In this document: positions 1-6,156 of the stretch, piece after piece
Position numbering within the stretch: the first letter of the stretch is position 1
Layout: the number at the start of each line of letters is the position of its first letter
DNA from: Verrucomicrobiota bacterium
GTDB lineage: Bacteria > Verrucomicrobiota > Verrucomicrobiia > Opitutales > Seribacteraceae
Length of the DNA: 7,594 bases
Direction: 5' to 3'
Assembly (NCBI GenBank): GCA_014382645.1
Contig: JACNJI010000184.1
Span: 1-7,594, forward strand
The notes under the pieces: generated by a model
What the model saw: the letters and a program-made list of their open reading frames with translations, nothing else
What the model was told of the DNA's origin: nothing
The model's database searches: none
Translations under genes and position numbers: made by a program

Positions 1-31
1 GAATTTGACCGCGCTGTTCAGTAACGGGAAA

Positions 32-60
32 TTAGCCGACTGAGCGTCCTCTCTTACAAT
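32..60 (+). promoter_or_regulatory. Possible sigma70-like promoter upstream of the TolC-family gene
   Basis: A TACAAT hexamer at 55-60 matches the TATAAT -10 consensus at five of six bases. It lies 17 bases downstream of TTAGCC (32-37), a weak -35 match at three of six. Transcription would begin near 66-69, about 28 bases before the GTG at 96, which would agree with translation starting there or close by. The -35 is poor and the PVC promoter consensus is not well defined, so this is only a candidate. The rest of 1-95 shows no complete gene. Confidence 0.3.
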
Positions 61-95
61 ACAGGCCTACTAATCCAGCTGCATTTACCTTTAGA

Positions 96-2453
96 GTGGC
101 TGCTGCAGGGAGATTGGCATCGTGCGGAGGTAGCGCCTATAGGCAAAACGCCGACAATGAAGTTGGTGCCCTGCTTCAGGACATTCCCGAGTTCGGCATC
201 GAGGCAAACGAATCCTCGCGTTTGCGGAATCCTGCTACTGACGATTTCCCGCCAATCCCGCGCGACGATTCCGCTGCTCGTTCCGTATCTGAAGCCGTTT
301 TGGGCAAAGACGTGTATCCCGATGGCAATCCCGCAACCAAGTTGGAAAGCGACACTTGGCGGGATTGGCTACCCTTGGATAAGGACGGTCAGATCAACTT
401 GAATTTGCCTGCAGCTGTTAAGCTAGCCCTTACCCACTCACCGGATTTTCAACGGGAAAAGGAAGACCTTTACCTTTCTGCGTTGGACGTTACTTATGAA
501 CGTTTTCGCCTTGATCCCAAGCCCTTTCTCGACGGTTCGACCAAAGTGGCGCGATCGGGCGCATCGGGTGATACGGACGGCGTCTCCTCGGTTCGATCCG
601 GCTTGAGGGGCGTTGCAGGCGCCGGAACTTCTTGGGTGGCGTCGGTTGCCAGCCAATTGACCTTTGACCTCTCGAACGGGGCTACGAGCTTCGGTGGATC
701 TCTGGCCAATCTTACTCTCACCCGACCCTTGTTGCGTGGTGCCGGAAAAAGAATTTATCGCGAACGCCTATCCCAAGCGGAGCGCACTCTATTGGTGGAT
801 GCTCGTCGAATGGAGCAGTTTCGCCAAGGATTCTTTTTAGATGTGGTAACGGGGGGCAATCCCGTTTCGGGACCGTCGCGAGGTGGCGGTGGGTTCGCTT
901 CCACGGGGCTAGTCGCAGGGTTCCCCTCTAGTCGCACAGGGGCATCGGGCGTAGGCGGTTTCTTCGGCTTGCTCCAGTCTGTTCGAGGGATTCGCAATCA
1001 AGAAGCGAATGTGGCTAAATTACGCGACAGTCTCGCCCAATTGGATGCAGCCTTCGATGCAGGCCGCATCGGCAACCGACTGCAAGTGGACCAAGCTCGC
1101 CAAGCGCTTTATAACGCTCAAAGTTCACTGTTGGCCTCCAAAGCAGGTTTTGAAACTCGATTGGATGGATTCAAGATGACCTTGGGCTTACCCCCCGATT
1201 TGCCGGTCAAGGTGGATGCTTCTTACGTTGACCGGTTTCGACTCACCGATCCAAATCTCGCGGAATTGCAGGAGCAAACCGTTGATATGTTGAATGCCAT
1301 CCGCGATCCGTTGGTATCTCCTGACGTTAATTCCTTGAGAGTACGATTAGAAGAGGCTTTGATGTTTTATTCGAGCCAGAAGAGGAGTTTGGGTTCATTT
1401 ATTGAGGATCGAGCTGAACTTCGTCGCCGGTTGCCGCAGCGTAAGGAATGGTTTCTTCGCCTTAGGGATAGAAGTGATTTGAAGGAGGCAGGGATGAGCG
1501 GTGACGCTTTTCGCGACAAGGATCTTGATGCAATAGCCGAACAGTTGGAGCTTTCCGGAGAGCGGTTGACCGCTGATTTTACGAAGTCTCGCGAAGTCAT
1601 GGAAACTCTCCGAGCTGACTTGCCGAACCTGGAGGTACAGGAGGTTCGTTCTCGCCTAGCGGCAGGTCTTGCCGATTTCTCCGGTCTCTTGCTCGAGCTT
1701 TCACTTGCCCGAGCCTCCGCTCGTTTGGAGGCGATTGTGATGGAGGACGTGCGAGTGGAGGCGAAGGAGGCTCTGGAGGTGGCTCGCGAACGCAGGTTGG
1801 ACTGGATGAACGCCCGAGCTAAACTTGTGGACGTCTGGCGCGACGCTGCTCTTGCTCGGGATGATCTACGTTCAGATTTGGATTTGGTCTTGTCAGGTGA
1901 TGTCGGTTCCAATCGTTCTGATGCGGGGCATTTCAAGGCAGACGAGGGGAGGCTGAGTTTCGGCCTGCAATTTGATACTCCTTTATCCAAGCTTGCAGAG
2001 CGTAATGATTATCGGGAGGCTCTGATTAATTACCAACGAGCTCGCCGCGACTATCTAGCCTATCAGGACGGCGCTTACCGCAGCCTTCGCAATACGGCCC
2101 GCATCGCTCGTCTCAGTCAATTGAACTTCGAGCTTGCTCGATCCGCGGTGCGGGGTGCCATCGCCCAAGTCGATCTCGCACGTCTTCGGTTGCAGCAACC
2201 TCCACAACCCGGAAAGAACGCCCAGTTCGGCGCGACTACCGCTCGTGACCTTGTCAATGCACTCAACGACTTGCTGGATGCCAGCAACGCATTTCTTCAA
2301 GTATGGGTCGGTTACGAGGCCTTGCGCATGAGGCTTGATTTTGAACTTGGTACCATGCGCCTCAATGAAGAGGGTCTCTGGCTTGATCCCGGTCCGATAC
2401 TTGCAAGAAAGTTCATGCCCAAGGAAAAAAATGAACCCATGCCGGCACCGTAA
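96..2453 (+). CDS. TolC-family outer-membrane efflux factor, long PVC-type, probable lipoprotein
   Basis: Outer-membrane channel component of a tripartite exporter, expected to form a trimer spanning the outer membrane and periplasm. Two TolC-type repeats are visible. Repeat 1 (about 104-370) has a helix, a beta hairpin ending in TLTRPLLRGAG (about 207-217), then long helices with AGRIGNRLQVDQARQAL near 322-338 and the closing LGLPPDLP near 363-370. Repeat 2 (about 540-755) has LSFGLQFDTPL then AERNDYREALINYQRARR, and ends near 750. It is far longer than classical TolC (roughly 430-500 residues) because of a Gly-rich insert (about 252-290) and a charged, probably helical segment between the repeats (about 375-540). 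LASC at residues 7-10 fits a lipobox. The start is uncertain: an in-frame stop lies at 33-35, no ATG follows it, GTG at 96 is the best candidate, and no Shine-Dalgarno site is seen. It is first in a likely operon with adaptor and MacB genes. The family call is firm and the exact N-terminus is not. Confidence 0.9.
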   Translation: MAAAGRLASCGGSAYRQNADNEVGALLQDIPEFGIEANESSRLRNPATDDFPPIPRDDSAARSVSEAVLGKDVYPDGNPATKLESDTWRDWLPLDKDGQINLNLPAAVKLALTHSPDFQREKEDLYLSALDVTYERFRLDPKPFLDGSTKVARSGASGDTDGVSSVRSGLRGVAGAGTSWVASVASQLTFDLSNGATSFGGSLANLTLTRPLLRGAGKRIYRERLSQAERTLLVDARRMEQFRQGFFLDVVTGGNPVSGPSRGGGGFASTGLVAGFPSSRTGASGVGGFFGLLQSVRGIRNQEANVAKLRDSLAQLDAAFDAGRIGNRLQVDQARQALYNAQSSLLASKAGFETRLDGFKMTLGLPPDLPVKVDASYVDRFRLTDPNLAELQEQTVDMLNAIRDPLVSPDVNSLRVRLEEALMFYSSQKRSLGSFIEDRAELRRRLPQRKEWFLRLRDRSDLKEAGMSGDAFRDKDLDAIAEQLELSGERLTADFTKSREVMETLRADLPNLEVQEVRSRLAAGLADFSGLLLELSLARASARLEAIVMEDVRVEAKEALEVARERRLDWMNARAKLVDVWRDAALARDDLRSDLDLVLSGDVGSNRSDAGHFKADEGRLSFGLQFDTPLSKLAERNDYREALINYQRARRDYLAYQDGAYRSLRNTARIARLSQLNFELARSAVRGAIAQVDLARLRLQQPPQPGKNAQFGATTARDLVNALNDLLDASNAFLQVWVGYEALRMRLDFELGTMRLNEEGLWLDPGPILARKFMPKEKNEPMPAP

Positions 2454-2501
2454 TCTTGCCTCCTCTGTACCAACACATTTATTCGACGCCCAATTTTTCC
2501 G

Positions 2502-3977
2502 ATGATTCCAAAAATCAAAAACCTTAGAAAACCACGCCGTAGAGGATTTGCCACGGCCAAGGCTGTTATTGGCTTGGCGAGTGGCGGCGCAGTTGTCGTT
2601 GCTTGGTGGCTACTTGCGGGCGGTGAGAGTGAGGAGGTCTTGCCCGAGGCTTTGTTCGAACAAGTCGTTCGGAAGGAGTTCCGTTTGGAGATAGTGGAGC
2701 CGGGGGAAATCGAGAGCGCCCATAACGTGGATGTACTTTGCGAGGTGAAGAGTCGCAACTCTGTAGGTGTGAACATCCTCGAAATCGTGCCGGAAGGTAG
2801 TCAAGTGAAAGAGGGGGACTTTCTTGTCCGTTTGGACGATTCCGCATTGCAGAAAGATTTACTTACTCAACGCATAGACGTACATCAGGCAAAGGCCGTG
2901 CTCGTACAAGCTGAGGCCGACGTCGAGGCTGCGACACTTGCCATGGATGAGTACCTATCAGGCTCCTATCGTCAAGATCTTCAGCAACTTGAGGGCGCGG
3001 TGTTCGTAGCTCGAGAAAACTTGCGTCGTGCCCAGGAATATCATGATTACAGTAAGAAATTGGCGATCAAGGGTTATATTTCCGAAACGCAGCTCGGAGC
3101 CGATGCCTTCGCGGTGGAGAAGTCTCGCAAGGATCTTGATCTCTCCTTGACCAAGCTCGATGTGTTGAGAGTGCATTCACGAAAGGCAAAGGTGAACGAT
3201 CTAAACGCTTCCATCCTAACCGCCGAGGCTCGCCTCCTTTCCCGTCGCAACTCCTATGAACTGGAAGTAGCTCAGGAAGCCGAGATCGAGGAGCAGATAT
3301 CGAAGTGCCTGATCAAGGCTCCTGCCTCGGGCGAGGTTACCTACGCTAATCGCACTTCGTCTTCTTCAGACGGCATCCTTATCGAGGCAGGTCGACCCGT
3401 GCGTGAGCGCCAAGCGATTATTCGACTTCCAGATCCTTCGAACATGAGGGTCATAGCCAAAGTGAACGAAAGCCGAGTGGAGCAAGTTGAACCCGGTATG
3501 CCAGTCGACATATCCATATTCTCGTCTCGCAAACTCGTTTTGCATGGCCGGGTTGTGAAAGTGGGAGATTATCCAATCCCTTCCGCCAGTCGTTACACAG
3601 CTCACATCAAGGAATACGCCACTGAAATTCTCATCGAGAATCCCCCCGATGGTCTTCGTCCCGGCATGACTGCAAAGGTTAGTATACTGGTCGAGCAAAT
3701 TCCCAGTGCGTTGCAGATTCCTCTTCATGCCGTTCTGCGTGTTAAAGGGACTTCTTATTGCCTTGCAGTCGACGAACTGGGTGATTTCCAAGCAAGAGCT
3801 GTCCGGCTAGGTTCAGCGAATGATGCCAGCACCGTAGTGGAGTACGGCCTCAGCGAAGGCGAGCAGGTAGTGGTGAACGCCAGTGAGTTTCGTGACATTG
3901 TCACCTTCTCGGACAACTCGTCCTCGGGGCAAGGCGTTGCTCTCGTCAGCTCGGAAACCGACTTAATCTCTCATTGA
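2502..3977 (+). CDS. MacA/HlyD-family periplasmic adaptor (membrane fusion protein)
   Basis: Periplasmic adaptor expected to link the downstream MacB-type pump to the upstream TolC-type channel. The 491-residue chain starts with a basic cytoplasmic stretch (about 4-20), then one membrane anchor (about 21-39). A first lipoyl half lies near 87-112 (ILEIVPEGSQVKEGDFLVRL). A long alpha-helical coiled-coil hairpin covers about 113-265 with its tip near 183-197, and the second lipoyl half follows at about 268-310 (CLIKAPASGEVTY, later VRERQAI). A beta-barrel (about 314-397, with LRPGMTAKV) and a membrane-proximal domain (about 398-460) complete the usual adaptor order. The ATG at 2502 is followed directly by the basic-plus-hydrophobic anchor, which supports it, although no Shine-Dalgarno site precedes it. 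It lies 48 bases after the TolC-like gene and 36 before macB. It is MacA-like by context; by sequence alone it is safest as a HlyD/RND-type adaptor. Confidence 0.92.
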   Translation: MIPKIKNLRKPRRRGFATAKAVIGLASGGAVVVAWWLLAGGESEEVLPEALFEQVVRKEFRLEIVEPGEIESAHNVDVLCEVKSRNSVGVNILEIVPEGSQVKEGDFLVRLDDSALQKDLLTQRIDVHQAKAVLVQAEADVEAATLAMDEYLSGSYRQDLQQLEGAVFVARENLRRAQEYHDYSKKLAIKGYISETQLGADAFAVEKSRKDLDLSLTKLDVLRVHSRKAKVNDLNASILTAEARLLSRRNSYELEVAQEAEIEEQISKCLIKAPASGEVTYANRTSSSSDGILIEAGRPVRERQAIIRLPDPSNMRVIAKVNESRVEQVEPGMPVDISIFSSRKLVLHGRVVKVGDYPIPSASRYTAHIKEYATEILIENPPDGLRPGMTAKVSILVEQIPSALQIPLHAVLRVKGTSYCLAVDELGDFQARAVRLGSANDASTVVEYGLSEGEQVVVNASEFRDIVTFSDNSSSGQGVALVSSETDLISH

Positions 3978-3983
3978 TTTCCT

Positions 3984-4000
3984 GCGGGAAGAGAACCCGC
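3984..4000 (+). promoter_or_regulatory. Small GC hairpin between adaptor and macB genes
   Basis: GCGGG (3984-3988) and CCCGC (3996-4000) can pair as a five-base all-GC stem around the seven-base loop AAGAGAA, extendable by one T-G wobble. It sits between the adaptor stop (3975-3977) and the macB start (4014). The following GTTTCTGCTT is not a T-run, so a strong intrinsic terminator is unlikely. It might modulate transcript stability or macB translation, or be chance. Confidence 0.3.
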
Positions 4001-4013
4001 GTTTCTGCTTGAT

Positions 4014-6101
4014 ATGTCCGAGCCGCAATTTGCCATACGCGTAAGTAAGCTGTGCCGCTTTTACCAAGTGGGCGAACAGGAGGTTCGTGCTCTCGATGGT
4101 ATCGACCTCGACGTTCCCGCCGGAGATTACATTGCGGTCATGGGACCTTCGGGTTCGGGCAAGAGTACCCTGTTAAACCAGTTGGGTTGCCTGGATCGCC
4201 CAACGTCCGGAGAGTACCTTTTGGAGGGTGAGGACGTGACCGAGCTTTCCGATGACGCTCTATCGGACATACGGGGACGTCGTATCGGCTTCGTCTTTCA
4301 GTCTTACAATCTGATCCCCTACCTCGATGCTCTTGAAAATATTCGCATGCCCCGTTCCTATTCCCGCCAAGCGGACCAATATTCCGAGGCGCCGATTGAG
4401 TTGGCCAATGCCGTAGGCTTGGGGGATCGCTGCGATCATCTTCCTCAACAGCTTTCGGGAGGTCAACAGCAGCGCGTGGGGATTGCCAGAGCTCTGGTGA
4501 ATGATCCCGTGTTCATTTTGGCCGATGAGCCAACCGGCAACCTAGATAGTCGTACCACCAAGGAGATTCTCGATCTGCTCGATCGCCTGAATGCGGAGGG
4601 CAAGACTATCGTGCTGGTTACTCATGAGGATGAGGTTGCCGCTCGCACTCGCCGGGTGGTCAAGATGAAGGACGGTCGTATTGAGTCGGACGAGCGGTTC
4701 CGTCCTGTTGCCGATACGAAGGATGTTCGGGATACAAATGCCGATGCGAGGCAAACTCTCGGAGTTTTTTCGTTTCGGCGATTGCGAAGAGCTTGGCGGA
4801 ACCTCGGCAAGGTGGCTTTGCTCAGCATGCTCACGCATCCCATGCGTTCAGGGCTTACTGCGCTCGGAGTTTTCATCGGCGTGGCCAGCGTTGTCTGGCT
4901 TTTGGCAATAGGGGAGGGCATCGCCGCGCGCGCCGAGGCGGAAATACGGGATCTTGGGGCGAACAACCTAATTGTTTCATCTCTCCGACCTCCGGATGAA
5001 GAGAGAAAGTCAAAGGGAGACAATTTTTATTCCTATGGTGTCACGAAAAAAGACTTGATAAAGATTCTCCAAACAGTTCCCGGGATTAGCGTTGCCTATC
5101 CGACAAGGGAACTGAACGGTCGCAACGTCTTTACCAAGGATGGAAAAAGCCGAACCGAAATCTTGGGCTGCCTTCCCAATTTCTGCGACCTTCACCATCT
5201 TCAGGTAACTCAGGGACGCTTTTTGTCCGAGGAGGATAACGAAAAGCAATCGGAGGTCTGCGTTTTGTCCGCTAATGTCGCCCAAAAACTGTTTCCTTTC
5301 GGAGATTGCGTGGGCAAAACTGTCAATGTGCTGGGGAATCTTTATGTCGTAGTTGGTGAAGTGGGGAAGAGGATGGATCTGAACGACAATGATCGACTCG
5401 GTTTTCGCGAGGAATTCTCGGATAACGTGTATGTGCCAATCGAGACGGTTTGGGCAAAGGTTTTCGATTACTATTACCGAGGGTACGATGGTTCGAGCAT
5501 GTACTCCAAGGTCACGTTTACCATGGAGGATACCGACAAGATTTTTGCAGTGGCTGAACTTATTGAGAATATTCTCGAGACGGACCATGGAATGAAGGAT
5601 TTTCAGATTGCCGTACCTATGGAGTTGATGGAGCAGGCCGAAAAAGCCCGCCTTACCTTCGTGGCGCTTATGGGAATCGTGGCAGCAATTTCACTACTGG
5701 TGGGGGGCATCGGCATAATGAACATCATGCTTGCAACCGTTACGGAGCGAACTCGGGAAATCGGTATTCGCCGTGCACTGGGAGCCCGCCGGCGAGACGT
5801 TACCCAGCAATTTCTGGTAGAGACCATTGCACTCACGGCAGCGGGGGGACTGCTTGGATTGCTTGCCGGTTTCCTTTGCGAACCTGCCTATTCCATGCTT
5901 CTATCCAATCTGGAGTCTTTCGCACCCGAAACCTATGCCTCGCTTCCCGGATCCATGAAGGAGATGACGCCATCCCTTGTGCCGTGGTCTTTCCCTCTTG
6001 TCTTTGGAATCGCCGTCGCCACGGGAGTTCTCTTTGGTCTATACCCCGCCCGGAAGGCTGCCGCGATGAGCCCGGTGGATGCCCTCCGTCACGTAACCTG
6101 A
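4014..6101 (+). CDS. macB: MacB-type ABC transporter, fused ATPase and FtsX-like permease
   Basis: Inner-membrane ATP-driven pump of a MacAB-TolC-type exporter, expected to act as a dimer by moving its periplasmic domain (mechanotransmission) rather than by a transmembrane channel. The N-terminal ATPase has all motifs: Walker A GPSGSGKS (44-51), Q-loop Gln96 (FVFQSYNL), signature LSGGQ (147-151), Walker B VFILADEP (166-173, Asp171/Glu172), D-loop NLD (176-178) and switch His204. The permease half follows: TM1 about 281-300, a large periplasmic domain about 304-545, TM2 about 546-575, the cytoplasmic ERTREIGIRRALGA (578-591), TM3 about 602-622 and TM4 about 657-679, ending in YPARKAAAMSPVDALRHV. 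At 695 residues it is slightly longer than E. coli MacB (648). An extended outer loop between TM3 and TM4 (about 623-656) contributes. No key ATPase residue is missing. The four-TM fused layout separates it from LolCDE and FtsEX. Its substrate is unknown. Confidence 0.95.
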   Translation: MSEPQFAIRVSKLCRFYQVGEQEVRALDGIDLDVPAGDYIAVMGPSGSGKSTLLNQLGCLDRPTSGEYLLEGEDVTELSDDALSDIRGRRIGFVFQSYNLIPYLDALENIRMPRSYSRQADQYSEAPIELANAVGLGDRCDHLPQQLSGGQQQRVGIARALVNDPVFILADEPTGNLDSRTTKEILDLLDRLNAEGKTIVLVTHEDEVAARTRRVVKMKDGRIESDERFRPVADTKDVRDTNADARQTLGVFSFRRLRRAWRNLGKVALLSMLTHPMRSGLTALGVFIGVASVVWLLAIGEGIAARAEAEIRDLGANNLIVSSLRPPDEERKSKGDNFYSYGVTKKDLIKILQTVPGISVAYPTRELNGRNVFTKDGKSRTEILGCLPNFCDLHHLQVTQGRFLSEEDNEKQSEVCVLSANVAQKLFPFGDCVGKTVNVLGNLYVVVGEVGKRMDLNDNDRLGFREEFSDNVYVPIETVWAKVFDYYYRGYDGSSMYSKVTFTMEDTDKIFAVAELIENILETDHGMKDFQIAVPMELMEQAEKARLTFVALMGIVAAISLLVGGIGIMNIMLATVTERTREIGIRRALGARRRDVTQQFLVETIALTAAGGLLGLLAGFLCEPAYSMLLSNLESFAPETYASLPGSMKEMTPSLVPWSFPLVFGIAVATGVLFGLYPARKAAAMSPVDALRHVT

Positions 6102-6156
6102 TTCAATGTCTCTCTTCAGGCTGGCGTTTTGGGATATTTCTTTAAATCCTTTGGAT

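Noticed and set aside
1..43. Possible 3' end of an upstream gene (two short frames ending at TAA 22-24 and TGA 41-43)
   Set aside because: Only 7 or 13 codons are visible in either frame, too few to support a coding call.
1367..1990. 207-codon open frame on the minus strand inside the TolC-like gene
   Set aside because: It is wholly antisense to a well-supported gene, is dominated by Ser, Arg and Ala as expected from reverse-reading this coding sequence, and shows no domain or motif.
2312..2776. 154-codon minus-strand open frame spanning the TolC-adaptor junction
   Set aside because: It overlaps the ends of two supported genes, has no family resemblance, and no promoter or ribosome-site support.
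5010..5588. 192-codon open frame on the minus strand inside macB
   Set aside because: It is antisense to the conserved periplasmic domain of MacB, has no recognisable motif, and is best explained as a codon-bias shadow.
6132..6156. Short inverted and direct repeats (GGAT, ATCC, GGATAT) before the dehydrogenase start
   Set aside because: The stems are only four bases, or six with a bulge, in AT-rich sequence and have no T-run, so neither a terminator nor an operator is supported.
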